64,000 bases of DNA from Pseudoips prasinana. Lineage: Eukaryota; Arthropoda; Insecta; Lepidoptera; Nolidae. The notes beneath the pieces are model-generated. The model was given only the letters and a program-made list of their open reading frames with translations. It was not told the origin of the DNA and did no database searches. The DNA lies in contig OX621236.1 in assembly GCA_951640165.1 (NCBI GenBank), positions 26,652,948-26,716,947 on the forward strand. Direction: 5' to 3'. This document shows positions 42,211 through 53,121 of the stretch, piece after piece. The translations under genes were made by a program, and so were the position numbers. How positions within the stretch are numbered: the first letter of the stretch is position 1; each line of letters begins with the position of its first letter.

Positions 42211-44895
42211 ATGGGGTTATATTCGAGGGCGGTATTTATTCTAATAGTTTCAAATACGGAGATAGAAAGTCGACGCATTAATAATGAAAACGACCAACCA
42301 TCAAATTTTGATGATCATCAAGTTTTACCGGATACTTATAAGGATGTGTTCGTGGCAGGAGTAGGTGGCAAACCATCTCTTGGTTAGTGTCTACGTATAC
42401 GTTTTTATAACAACTTACCCACCTCAATTACTGGGTTAAAATTAAGATTTTTCTGGTAATAAGTAAATCTCTCAATAGCAGGATTTGGTTCTAACTTGGT
42501 GCTTGGTGATGGTGAAGATTAATACATTAAGGGCGGTCTTATCACACAATGAAAGCCTTGGGATAATCAATAATTGAAAGGTGTAAAAACATGGTGACAA
42601 AGTATGTTACAATTTAACAATTTTAAAAGTAGACGGTGTGTTTCTTATTGACCTTTATTACAAACCAACAAAGTTCAAAATTGTAGGTCACCATATTATC
42701 ACTGCTCAGAAATGGGTTCAGGATAAAATGGATAAAGAAAAATTGGTCTAGTGGTTAGTGACCTTGACTGTAAGCCAGAGGTCGTGGGTTTTATTCCCAA
42801 TCAGGACAAATCTTTGTGTGATGGACATGCCTGTTTGTCCTGGGTCTAATTTATCTATGATTTGTATGTATTTAGAAATTTATAAGTATGATTATCAGTA
42901 ATCTGGTTGCCATAGTACAGGCTCTGCCTAGTTTGGGATTAATTGGCAGTGTGTTAGTGGTCCTAAGATATTTATGTCCTTCAATTATATATTTGTAAAG
43001 TAACCACGACAGCTGAAATTTAAAAAAAATTAAGTCTCTCCCTCATTGCATTGCAAAAATGTCGGTGTGATGCAATGCAGTTGGGATGTGTTATGAACAT
43101 GAAATGATCTTTCAAATAAAAGTTAAGGAATAAGAATACACAAGAAGAATTAAAAATCAGCCGAAAGACATCCAATGCTGGACATAAGCCTCCTCCAAAA
43201 TCACCACAATTGCCGGTCTTACGCTATCCAAAATGTACCTCACTGACTATGGATAATTATAAATATGCCTCATTAAAGCTTCCTTCCTTATCCATTTCCA
43301 TTGATATAGTTTCTACTTGGACCGTTGAGGCATGTCTATAAATATTATCAAGCGACTCCCAACTGACCACGAAACCAATAGAAAAACAATAACCGAAAAG
43401 ATCCCCATTTCGGTAATTGTTTTATTGGTATACTATGCCAAATAATCAAATATTAATTGATCGACCACTAAGTATAAATCGAATGTCTTAATACTCGAAC
43501 GTTCATAATACCGAATGGTTAAAAAATACAACATTCGATTAAATGCATCCTCTAGCGATAAACGATTGATTTGTTTCGGTCAGTTTTATGGTCGCAGTTT
43601 TAACCTAACCAGCTTACTTTTCTAGAAGCGAATGTTCGGTGTATTAACTTTTCCATATAATGTTCGTTAGAAATTTGAAATGCTTAGACAAGATTTTAGA
43701 TTATAATGGGCTACTGTCTACATGTCATAATGCCATACTGCCTATCATTTGCTTTCTGTGGCCCGGACTTTACTTGTCGAATGTGATTCAAAAACATATT
43801 TTTATAAGTTTATATATGCCATTACATAAAAATGAACTAGGATATATTTAGATTATTATTAAATAGCATTTCGAATTAAGTTTATTAACGGACATTTTGC
43901 TCCTAGTTTGAAGCTAAAAGAGGAAAATGTAAAACTATACAGAACAATGAAACTACTTAAAATGATTTAGAAATTTAAAAATACGCGGTCGTAGTTACTC
44001 GTCTGTGGAACTAAAAATATATATGGCCTTAAATGTATATCTAGTTAGATATAGGAGACCTGTACACGTACCGTCACAATTTGTACTAGATTGCTTTTGT
44101 AAAAACGCTTTTTTCGTGTACGGAAGGTATCTGAAAATAGCATCTCTTTCCATGCCCTCATGCACGTACAAATTGGACAAACTAGTGTATTATTTAAGTA
44201 GGAAAATCCCAAACTTTTGTTCAAAATAGTTGTCAATTTTGTATTTAAATAAAAAATACTATTAAATGTAGGTTCATCTCGTTCATAAAGTTAAAACACT
44301 GACTGCTTCATTGGCGCAGCGGTAACGTCTACGTTTTAGGTAATTACGTTTTTATGCTATGGACTTAGCAATCATACAGATTTGTCTTGATTTTATTTTT
44401 CTCACTTGACAGTTTTGATTGTTATCCAAAAAGTCAAATGAGAAAAATAAAATCCTGACAAATCTATATGATTTAGAATATGATATATTTTTGGTCACAT
44501 CTAGTGTGAGCTCTCAGCCAGTATACATATGTTCTATTATCGATACTTTTACAAATATCATGAAAAACACAGGAACAGCAATGGCAACTTGCTGGGCTCG
44601 TGGAGGGATCTGTACGAATATGAAGTCTTGTCCGTCCCTACGTTTCGACCCCTCCGTCGCCGGCTGTAGCCGCGGCTCCAACGTCTGCTGCATACTCAAA
44701 AACCCCATCTTTCCTACCGTCGGACCCAGAAGACAATATACACCTGCCATTCAACGGATGGAAGACATTGAATATTTACTCGAAATACTCGGACAACAAA
44801 ATAGTATGTTGCTTTCTGCGGTTTACAACAATGAAAACTCCAATGACCCGATCGATATGGCACACACGGCCATGAAAACCTTTTTATTGAATTGA
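42211..44895 (+). CDS. Secreted six-cysteine protein, gene 2 (two exons)
   Basis: Exon 1 is 42,211-42,382 and exon 2 is about 44,573-44,895, giving 164 residues. The donor is CTTG|GTTAGT. The acceptor is best placed after AAAACACAG; the AG six bases further on keeps the same phase, so the exon 2 start could shift by 6. The phase-1 join matches gene 1. The N-terminus MGLYSRAVFILIVSNTEI is a weaker secretion signal. Exon 2 carries C64, C71, C77, C89, C96 and C97, exactly the CX6CX5CX11CX6CC spacing of gene 1, with CWARGGIC and VAGCSRGSNVCC. Unlike gene 1, the tail after the cysteines is acidic and helical-looking (QRMEDIEYLLEILGQQN). A polyadenylation signal AATAAA lies at 45,072. The intron is 2.2 kb and contains a SINE, an RTE scrap and a 41-bp-arm hairpin. 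Function is unknown; see gene 1. Confidence 0.7.
42742..42975 (+). mobile_element. tRNA-headed SINE, variant head, in intron of gene 2
   Basis: The head ATTGGTCTAGTGGTTAGTGACC differs from the common head. B-box GGGTTTTATTCCC is mutated. The body and tail are of the common family (GTAATCTGGTTGCCATAGTAC, GGCTCTGCCTAGTTTGGGAT). Confidence 0.75.
43158..43233 (-). mobile_element. RTE LINE 3' end scrap in intron of gene 2
   Basis: CAGCCGAAAGACATCCAATGC, CTGGACATAAGCCTCCTCC and CAATTGCCGGTCTTACGC on the plus strand are the complement of the family end. Both flanks are lost. Confidence 0.7.
44370..44473. repeat. Inverted repeat, 41-bp arms, in intron of gene 2
   Basis: Arms 44,370-44,410 and 44,433-44,473 with about 4 mismatches and a 22-base loop. 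It ends 100 bp before exon 2 of cysteine-rich gene 2. An RNA hairpin here could affect splicing, but nothing in the sequence proves this. Confidence 0.8.
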
Positions 44896-45219
44896 AATAT
44901 AAGAACTTAACGCTCAGCTACTGTGGCTAATAGTAGTTGTGTAAAACTACACGTGGATTACAGCGTTTATTTAATCCATATTTGTTAACCTCAATATATT
45001 TACAAATAACATCCAGAATATAAATCTCACTTGATCTTGGAAAAATTGTACGTGGCTAACATGGATGCTTAAATAAATTGGAATTAGGAATATAAGAAAG
45101 TCGTAGTTATATTTTTGTACAGTCAAGTGACTTGAAAGTGACTTTTATCCCAGATATTTACATAATTGTATGTTTAACTAACTCCCTACTCTCTACTGTA
45201 CTTACTAAATTCGACTGCA

Positions 45220-45423
45220 CGTGTGGCGCAGCGGTTATGGCAGTCGTCTCGTCACTTCATGTCACGGGTTCGATTCCCGCACAGTATAACTATTTGTGTG
45301 ACTAATAAATAGTTGTTCTGAGTCTGGTTGTATTTGTTGTCCGTCAATTATATATTTGTTAAGAACCCCGCGCCACAGGGATTCTTTTCCCTAATGTGGG
45401 AATAGTATTTCTAATAATAACAA
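45220..45423 (+). mobile_element. tRNA-headed SINE, second family
   Basis: Head CTGCACGTGTGGCGCAGCGG with TGGCGCAGCGGTT as A-box-like and ACGGGTTCGATTCCCGC as a perfect B-box. The body includes ATAGTTGTTCTGAGTCTGG, GTCCGTCAATTATATATTTG and CCCCGCGCCACAGGGATTC. A second copy with a deleted head is at 52,891. Confidence 0.8.
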
Positions 45424-45479
45424 AAACAAATTAAAATTTATACGCCCATGACCCAAATAGTAACAAGTCAGTTTGACTG

Positions 45480-45915
45480 AAACTTAATTATGTATTCGGT
45501 AGATGTTTTTTATGTCTTATATTAATTTTCCACAATGCAAGTAATTACGTATTCGGTAGATATTTTTTATGTACCTATTATATTAATTTTGCACAATACA
45601 ACAAATGGGGTACACTACATTAATACGAAAAGCTTTATCCCGACAGTCACACATCTTAATAATAGACATTACAATTCTTAGGTATTATAAAATTCGGACT
45701 TTTGAAAATCAGAACATTGAAATTCGGAATAAAGTATTTCGGAGCATTTGGGTGTTCCCCAAGTAATGATGTATTCGGTTGAGATTTTTTATGTCTTATA
45801 TTAATTTTGCAAAATACAAGTAATTATGTATTCGGTAGATTTTTTTTTGTCTCGTATTAATTTTCCACAATACAAGTAATTATTTATTCGGTAGATATTT
45901 GTATATCTTTTATGA
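45480..45915 (+). repeat. Minisatellite, ~58-bp unit
   Basis: Five imperfect units share TATTCGGTAGATATTTTTTATG (with variations), TTATATTAATTTTGCACAA and TACAAGTAATTA. Units start near 45,485, 45,545, 45,765, 45,825 and 45,882. About 160 bp between the second and third units, 45,605-45,760, does not fit the unit (it contains TCGGACTTTTG and AATTCGGAATAAAG), so the array is interrupted. Confidence 0.8.
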
Positions 45916-45919
45916 ATTC

Positions 45920-47160
45920 AGCACTTTTACATATTGTGTTGTTCTTCATACGTTATTTACACATTTTGTACATAAGGTATGTTAGTTCTTTTCATATATT
46001 CAATACTTGTATAATATCTTCTACTTTCCTTGTTTTTGATATAACTTTCCACCTATCTAATTAACTGGTAAACTGATACAGATACATTTTATAAAGGCAA
46101 CAGTTGATATTTAAATTACCAATTTTAAACTATTTAAATCAGTTATTAAAAAGAACACATTAATTTAATAAATAGCATAAAATATTAAAAGTGTTTTATT
46201 CTAACCGATTTTTTTAGGTTTTTCTCAAAACCACACTGTAATAATTAGGTTTTAGGGTAGAAATATTTTTTAATTATTCAATAACAATCGAAATATATTT
46301 TATGTCATGTATAATCTGTCATATATGCCAAACGTTTGGATTCTAGAAGATACTTATTTTTAATCTGTCCTTTACGCTTGTATATTGTTCCTCCCAAAGA
46401 TCACGTCTAATAAAATAGTACATTGAACGCGGAACACTCCTTTCTAGCCTGAACAGGTTTATGCTTAGCAGGTAACAGTAAATATGGATATCATCCCTGA
46501 TGGTTCTCAAATGTCAAAAAATTTAATCGGAGACTTATAGCATACAAATAGTCCTTAAATAAATTTTGTTTTCGTTAGTAAGGCAAATTCCATCCTCATG
46601 ATAATATTTGATAAATAAAATAATATGTTTACGTATAATTTATCATAATATATTTACAAAACATTGAAAAATATGATAATAAGGATATTGAAAATGAAGA
46701 CAATTTGTAGAAAGCCGTTGTTGACAAAACTATATTTACGATAAAATATGTGTTGGCGCTTTATTGAATCAGTCCGTATTCTTGTTTTGGATGCTTTAGA
46801 ATAAGTAATTTGATTTACTAAAGTATGGTCATACAAAGTGCACATTTCGGTAATACTGCTACAAACAAGATTCCTTCAACTTTTATGCACAATTTCTACA
46901 ATACTCAGTTGCAAAAACAAACATGTAACTACACGGCTACACTGCTGAGTCACTGTGAAATAATTAATATTGTACGTACATCGTATGCGTTTAAACCTAT
47001 TAACTGTAACAATTAATTAGTCACAAATTGCGTAAATTAAGTCCTCCTTTGTATAATAGAGTACGTCCCATTGAATCTATAGTATATTGTGGTAATCTTA
47101 CCTGCTATATTAATTAGGAAACGTTTGCTTGCAAAAGCAAATATATATTTATATTAAAAA
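45920..47160. other. AT-rich intergenic sequence
   Basis: Nothing recognised. Two ~63-residue open frames at 46,654-46,845 (minus) and 46,825-47,016 (plus) have no motif and AT-driven composition. Confidence 0.4.
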
Positions 47161-47164
47161 TTGT

Positions 47165-47706
47165 CTTTAGAACTAGCTGGTAAAATTACACATACATACT
47201 CAAAAACAGTACAGCGCCCTACGAGTCCAATTCAACAATGCCTACAGAATGTTGTTGGGACTGCCACGGTTCTGCAGTGCGTCAGGGATGTTCGCTGAGG
47301 CGCGCATTGACTGCTTTTATGCGACGATGCGAAAACGGTGCATATCTCTGGTACGTAGGGTCTGCGCCAGCTCCAACACCATCCTGAGGATGATGGCCAG
47401 GAGGTTTGACTGTCACTACATTAACCATTGTTGCATGCTTAATGTAGTGACAATGACAAGGTAAATGAATTAGGGACAACACATAACTGTTTTATTATCG
47501 GTCCGTATTCTCTTAATTATATTTTAATTTTAATATTTTAATTTTCGTGATATGTGATTAATTTTAATTCATTGACTTTGCCAATTTATTTTTTAAGTTC
47601 TAATGTAATTTTGTGTTGTGTTTTGTCTTATTTCTCTCATTTTAATTTAATGTATTTATTATGATCCACTTGTTGGTCGAAATAAACGAATAATAATAAT
47701 ATATAT
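47165..47706 (+). mobile_element. CR1-group LINE, C-terminus and 3' UTR
   Basis: 47,217-47,464 encodes LRVQFNNAYRMLLGLPRFCSASGMFAEARIDCF, YATMRKRCISLVRRV and MMARRFDCHYINHCC, ending at a stop. I recognise the LLGLPRFCSASGMFAEA segment as the post-RT part of CR1/Zenon-like LINEs in Lepidoptera. An AT-rich 3' UTR follows to GGTCGAAATAAACGAATAATAATAAT, giving an AATAAA signal and a (TAA)n tail. The RT domain is absent. Confidence 0.7.
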
Positions 47707-47709
47707 ATT

Positions 47710-49070
47710 TACAGGGTCACTTCAAAAACACCAACATCCTCGCAGTAGTAGATAGTTAACACCATAACCAACAACTTTTGATGATTTATTTGATTCTATT
47801 TTCATACAAATATAAGTATTAAGTTAATTTCCCGCTTAAATGTTTATTACTCTACGAGCATCGCAAAGACGCGCACAAGCGCGCGGGCTCAACATCGTTC
47901 ACGCATCGTCCTTTCATAGACTAAACTAGTCTAAACACACATTTTTTTTCATAAATTGTGTTATGTCCAACCTCTTAGAGGTGTTGCTTATGATATTAGA
48001 TATCCAGTCCTGCGAGATTGTTGGTTTTTTACAAATAACCCTATATAATTTATTTGATATTATATCTGAGAGACTCTCTCCTTAGTAGATAGCTAAGGAG
48101 AGGCAGATTACTGAAGCGCATTTTTAGGAAGTGCAAACAATTAATTAAATGAACAATTAGTTACATTTAGTAATATGTTTGATGTAAAAAATCTAAATGT
48201 GTGAGGAGCGTTGGCTGCGTGCTGAATTTTGGGCCTTAATAGGATGAGATAAAAGGTGGGACAATCTTTTGGAGATCAAGTTGTAAAAAATACTAATGGG
48301 TTGTTGGCATTTACCCGCCTTAATCCCCTACAGAACAGTATTATTCCAATTAGAACGACTGGCGCTTAATCTCGAATAGTGCTAGAAAAATTGGAAAAAG
48401 CGACAATGTGCCCCAAAAATAAGACTTGCTGGTCTTATTTTTAAATAACCCGCAACAGAAAAGGTGCAAAAATACCTCACCTATACATATATATTAAGTA
48501 GAAATAAGCAAAGCCGCGAGGTCTCGGGTTAATAAGGATCCTCGGTTTAAAGATGGGCCGTTAGTTTGAATGCGTGCCAAATTAGTTAACCTCGCCTGGT
48601 CGGCTGCTTTCAACATTCGTAACGAACGAACTTTAAGAACTCATACAGACCCTACTATAATCTACTCTTGGACATACTTATTATGTATAAGTAAACTAAA
48701 ATTACACTTGAGTGCACAACACTATTAATGTTAGCAGGTCCCAGTGATTATAATCACGCGAACTTTTAACCATATTCACACATTAAACCAAGAACTGTAG
48801 TGAAAGTTTGTGAAATTAAACAAGTAGTTTGTATAGGTTATGAGAGAAGGCTATATAATACCTTACAGCGTAATCGCACTTTGTTATTAACTCTTCTATC
48901 AAAACCTACACAAACCACTCTTTTGATTTCGCCAACAGCCGAATTAAGTTAAGTAAAAGGTAAGGCTGGTTGCCTAGAGATCTATCATTCAGGTCTTGAA
49001 ACTAATAAAGAACTCAATAAATATTTAAATATTTCTGTATACTATGAAACTGTATTCGAATTTGTAGTAA
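47710..49070. other. Intergenic, nothing recognised
   Basis: No gene seen. A GC-richer patch at 47,855-47,910 (GCGCACAAGCGCGCGGGC) and short hairpins at 48,067-48,095 (CTCTCCTTAG arms) and 48,417-48,446 (AAAAATAAGAC arms) are the only notable items. Confidence 0.4.
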
Positions 49071-49078
49071 ACTATATT

Positions 49079-49534
49079 TACTTAGGACAACCCATCCAAC
49101 TAGGTAGGTCCAACTTCGAGAAGGAGGTCAATTGTAGAATCCAACTCGGCTAGGCAGCGTTCGGGAAGCTACGTAACAAATACCGCAGTGCCAAGTCGAA
49201 AGTCTTCGACCAGTATGTACTGCCAGTGATAACTTACGAAACAAAACCATAGTCGCTCACTATGGTCGTCATAAAAAGGCTGAAGGTCACCCAAAGAGCA
49301 TTGGAAAGGGCTTTGATCGGAATTTCATGAGCAAAAAGGTTCTCATCTCACGTGGCCATGAGCCGGAATCCGCAGCGTGGGCAGGCCTCCTACAAGATGG
49401 AGCAATGATTTTGTGAGGGTCGCTGAAGCCGCTGGATGCGGATAGCCTCAGCGGTAACTGCGGAGATCTTTGACTCTTTGGGGAGGCCTTTGACTAGCAG
49501 TGGACATCTTCCGGCTGGTATTATGATGATGACT
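49079..49534 (+). mobile_element. RTE-type LINE, decayed 3' fragment
   Basis: Runs from the YLGQPIQLGRSNFEKEV coding region through AAFGKLRN, KSKVFDQYVLPVITY, GVVIKRLKVTQRALERALIG-type codons, then a deletion, then PQRGQASYKM, SRWMR and FxxQW remnants and a GATGATGAC tail. It has many stops and a gap where GHIARR should lie. The order matches the fragment at 484-1,285 but without the inversion. Confidence 0.85.
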
Positions 49535-49769
49535 TTGATCAAGATTCTTATCAATTATACTAAGTTAACGCTAAATTCTGAGAAGATGAGTAGTGTTAAT
49601 GATAATTGATTACACTTAATGATTAGTTGCGACGACGACGCAAGCCTTTCGCTAGTATTTAGCCTTAATAATTCTGCCAGGTGGGATTATTGGTTTACGG
49701 TGAGTAGGCAATCGCGGATCCACCTCAATACAGCTAAATCATAGTGTTGTATACCTTTTCCAATAGCTC

Positions 49770-49940
49770 AGCTGGAGAAATATCTGCAATATTTGTTTCT
49801 GTGTCATGGATTGATGTATATAAGTATTTATTTATCTATATAAGTATGTATATCGTCGCCTGGTACCCATAGTACAAGCTTTGCTTAGTTTGGGGCTAGG
49901 ATGACCTGTGTGACATTGTCCCTAGATATTATTATTATAT
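49770..49940 (+). mobile_element. SINE body of the 12.2-kb variant, head missing
   Basis: TATGTATATCGTCGCCTGGTACCC, ATAGTACAAGCTTTGCTTAG and TTTGGGGCTAGGATGACC then GTGTGACATTGTCCCTAGATATTATTATTAT match the minus-strand SINE at 12,218-12,464. The tRNA head is replaced by unrelated sequence. Confidence 0.75.
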
Positions 49941-49944
49941 TAAC

Positions 49945-50560
49945 AAAATTAGTTAACTAACATGTTCTTGGAAGTGATTGAAGTTAGAAGAAGTTGCCTG
50001 AGTTGCGTCTTGGGCCACGGCAACGGTAACTCTTTCGATTAGTCGAATATTATACTTTTTGCCGACAAAGGAGGGTGTTAAATGATTTATTACTTACACA
50101 CTTCTAATACATCCAGTAGGCATATGCTACTCTACAAGATTTTTGTTTAACTTAGTTCTATCCCATATCATAAGATTCTTGACCTATGATCCGCTGTCTG
50201 ACTTGGCAGTGATTTCGTCCTTTCTACAAATCCGATCCAACTTTAGCGGCGATCTTTAGCGGCCCCTTGAGCCGTGGTCAGAGTCCTGATGGGAACCCTG
50301 AAGTAATTGCCGCTCAGTTTATTAAAACAATTGGTCGAGAGCCTCCGCTGACCAGTTGGTGCTCTGTGTATAAGAATTTATAGCTTTTACATTTTTTTGA
50401 TGTCTTATTACTATCGTCCAATATTTAGGTGTGACCGACGGACATACTAGAACATCTGTTTTGTTTTGGGTTCGGTTATGAATATTATGCACGCAATTTA
50501 TGGTATTACACTTAACTTCTACCTTTACTATGTCCGTGACAATTACGAGTACTTACTTAC
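49945..50560. other. Intergenic, nothing recognised
   Basis: No defined features. The phrase TTTAGCGGCGATCTTTAGCGGCC near 50,240 contains a short direct repeat. Confidence 0.4.
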
Positions 50561-50561
50561 T

Positions 50562-50645
50562 AATCGTGGGCAGTGGTTAACTTAGTGTTATAGTTGTTCA
50601 AGCCGCCCATTGGGCCGCTGATATGGCATTATTTTGCTCATCACT
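50562..50645 (-). mobile_element. 5S rRNA-like SINE, 3' third only
   Basis: Plus-strand CTTACTAATCGTGGGCAGTGG, TTGTTCAAGCCGCCCATTGGG and CTGATATGGCATTA. The 5S-like part is missing, and the cut falls just after the GACATGGC block. Confidence 0.65.
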
Positions 50646-50694
50646 TAGTATTTGTTAAAAAACTTTAGCACATTATACACTTAGCTAGATATTA

Positions 50695-50736
50695 AATTAA
50701 GTTAGTAAGATATTAAAATATCTTACTAACTTAATT
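50695..50736. repeat. Perfect 20-bp palindrome with 2-base loop
   Basis: AATTAAGTTAGTAAGATATT at 50,695-50,714 is perfectly complementary to 50,717-50,736, with only AA between them. Immediately downstream, GTTGTTACCTAAAGGTAACAAC is a second palindrome, and CTAAAGGTAACAAC is directly doubled (50,757-50,787). Confidence 0.9.
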
Positions 50737-51170
50737 GACTTTATTGAACGTTGTTACCTAAAGGTAACAACCTAAAGGTAACAACTTCCCATTACAGGGT
50801 AATGGTCACGAAAATATATCTGGAGACTTGAGTCCCGTCTCGTTAAAATATGTCGTCTTGAATATACACAAATTCCTCGTCTCGAAACTGCACTGGGAGA
50901 AACGTACAATGACACCGGTCAGAGGACGCACGTGCATTTTATTTGCATATTTCGTAAACCGATGTTTTTCTACAATTCTGTTTAGTAACTAAATTAAGTC
51001 TCATCTCATGGAAGACAGAATATAAGTATTTGATTTACAATAAACATTTATTGTACTAACTTGTTTACTTATTACTAAAGTTTAAAAAATTTAAATGTAT
51101 AAAATTTATATTAAAATGTTCTAATTTAAAATTACAAATAAGTAGGTATTTAGTATTAACAAAGGAATTA

Positions 51171-51416
51171 TTAACTTAAGCTTTTACTTAGGTGAGCTTT
51201 GCGAGTACTTAATTGTTCTATGAGTTTGATGAACGCATTAATAGGTCTTTGGATGAACGACTTGCGTCCAGAAATGCTATTAGGGTTACGTCCGCGTTTC
51301 TCTAGAAACACCAAATGCTCTTGGTCTTGAGATCGATGATGCCCGATGAATAATGCACACACGTTCACTATTAGGATCACGCATGATGGCTTATATGAAC
51401 GAAAACTACTTAGCGT
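51171..51416 (-). CDS. Possible terminal exon of a small host gene
   Basis: The minus-strand frame is open from about 51,416 to the stop at 51,171 and reads LSSFRSYKPSCVILIVNVCALFIGHH, then QDQEHLVFLEKRGRNPNSISGRK, SFIQRPINAFIKLIEQLS. There is no in-frame ATG, so it would need an upstream exon. The hydrophobic VILIVNVCALFI could be part of a signal or membrane segment. EKR and GRK flank a short segment in the manner of a processed, amidated peptide, though this may be coincidence. An AATAAA lies about 125 bases beyond the stop (near 51,042). Family not recognised. Confidence 0.25.
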   Translation of the reverse strand, partial: TLSSFRSYKPSCVILIVNVCALFIGHHRSQDQEHLVFLEKRGRNPNSISGRKSFIQRPINAFIKLIEQLSTRKAHLSKSLS

Positions 51417-51625
51417 AAATAGATCTAGTTTCTAGTACTATTATTCCTCAGGGCTAAAATTCAGAACACAAATTGCTTATCAATAACCGCTGATAACATT
51501 TCCCTGTGTTGTTGATGTTCCCGTATGTTATTTTTTCTTTTTGATTTATAGTTTCAACGTTAGCAGAACAAAATGCAATATGATGGGTAGTTTCTCTCGA
51601 TTGGATTCCTCACCAGGGCTATCGA

Positions 51626-51853
51626 ATGATTAAAAAAAAACAGAACAAAAATCCAATCAAATGGAACCATTTCTACGCTTCGGTACCACTTCGGAACGAT
51701 GCTATGGCAAGTTTACAAACGGCAAAATTCTATCAGAGTCGTGCTTTAATTGAAGGAGTTTTCAATGCTGGCACTTTTTACATCAAAGCAATAAAACGAG
51801 AAAATAACACGTTAAAATTAGCATACAAAACTAAAACGTTTTACTTATCATAA
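51626..51853 (+). CDS. Unrecognised 75-codon open frame
   Basis: ATG to stop, lysine-rich, reading MIKKKQNKNPIKWNHFYASV, PLRNDAMASLQTAKFYQSRAL, IEGVFNAGTFYIKAIKREN. It has mixed codon use and no motif I know. It lies about 210 bp from, and divergent to, the frame at 51,171-51,416. It might be a relic of a mobile-element ORF or a chance frame. Confidence 0.2.
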   Translation: MIKKKQNKNPIKWNHFYASVPLRNDAMASLQTAKFYQSRALIEGVFNAGTFYIKAIKRENNTLKLAYKTKTFYLS

Positions 51854-52079
51854 CCGGCGCAGTAATAATAAGAATAATTAAAAACATTTTTTTTAATGTT
51901 AGTTAAAAGCGCATTATGGCTAATTAACAAAATTTTAAGTAAAATGTTTTAGAACCTCGAATCCAGCTTGAAACAAGTTCGCAAAAAATTGCCGATAATA
52001 CTGTGGACATGGAAACTGGGCACAGATAAGCAACTGTAGCAACCGCCCAACTGAAAACTATTATTTATTTATTCATATT

Positions 52080-52206
52080 GTCGACGGGCGGATGCTGAGG
52101 TTGGTAAATGCTTGCCTTTCACGCCGTAGGTCGTGGGTTCGATTCCCACCCAAGATAGGTTAGATGGCCGTGTGTGAATAATGTCCCAGAATATTATTAT
52201 CATTAT
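52080..52206 (+). mobile_element. tRNA-headed SINE with internal deletion
   Basis: Clean head (GTTGGTAAATGCTTGCC, GGTCGTGGGTTCGATTCCC, ACCCAAGATAGG) joined directly to the 3' end (TTAGATGGCCGTGTGTGAATA, TGTCCCAGAATATTATT). About 120 bp of body is missing. Confidence 0.8.
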
Positions 52207-52213
52207 TATTAGT

Positions 52214-52376
52214 ATCTAATTGTGTTCATGCCGCATAGTATGCCTCTAATATGGTTTAGGAAGCAGTTGTAGACTAAAAACGCGATCGCCAAGTGGACGT
52301 GCCCGCTCAAAAACTAAACTTAAGTGGTCACCTATCTATAGACTGATCACGTACATAGATCACTTATACTCTAGCC
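52214..52376 (-). mobile_element. 5S rRNA-like SINE, worn and partial
   Basis: Plus-strand phrases GTATGCCTCTAATATGGTTTA, AGTGGACGTGCCC, TTAAGTGGTCACCTATCTATAGACTGA and GATCACTTATACTCT. Adjacent to the deleted SINE on its left. Confidence 0.5.
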
Positions 52377-52890
52377 GGTAGGGCACCCAGTTTATCCCTC
52401 TTTTATTGCGCAAATACGCGTGAAATTCTCTTTTACTGGTAAATTTATACCAGCATTTTAATTCCGAGATAATAATATGCTATATAGGTATTTTATAAAC
52501 GAAGTATTCTAATTATTCCACCTTTTCAGTTGAGAATATTAAAATTCTTTGATGTTATTGGAATCTTTTCAACCAATTTTTGTTCGATGTCGAATAAAAG
52601 AGCCTCATAAATGTTCCGAATTTTAAGGTCAGGACGTTAATTAGTACGTCATTAAGGAGACCGCCTATAACACCGAATAATAATATTATGCATGCAAGTA
52701 ATTTAAATAAACCATCGTATTCTTTTTTTATCGGTCAGTCAATATATAGCTGGTCTCTAATTCTAGAATATAGATTAAAAGAAGCATCTTTGTCACGTAG
52801 CATATTGATGAGATTAGATTTCAACCAGGTATCATTCTAATGACGTATCGGACGTTTAAATAATAGTAGTTTTTATACAAATAATATAAA

Positions 52891-53045
52891 CAATTGCTGA
52901 CTGCACGTGTGGCGCTGCGGACCCATAAATAGTTGGTCTGAGTCTGGATGTAATTTGTGTCCGTCTATTATATGTTTGTAAAGTACCCCGCGACACAGGG
53001 ATATGATTCCCTAGGGCGGGCGTTGTCTTACTTAAAACAAAAAAA
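52891..53045 (+). mobile_element. SINE of the 45-kb family with deleted head
   Basis: CTGCACGTGTGGCGCTGCGG is joined to CATAAATAGTTGGTCTGAGTC, deleting the B-box. The body runs to CCCCGCGACACAGGGATATG and GGGCGGGCGTTG. Confidence 0.75.
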
Positions 53046-53121
53046 AATATGTATATATCTTGGAAATCTAACACACTGGCATCTGGACCAAAACTAGGTA
53101 GAGCCTACACTATGGTAACCA

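Noticed and set aside
43995..44236. Overlapping frames on both strands in the intron of gene 2 (for example TCMRAWKEMLFSD)
   Set aside because: Short, overlapping on opposite strands, with no signal peptide, no shared cysteine pattern and no splice logic with gene 1 or gene 2.
45480..45915. CRISPR-like array
   Set aside because: Units are about 58 bp, imperfect throughout and without distinct spacers. The genome is animal. It is a minisatellite.
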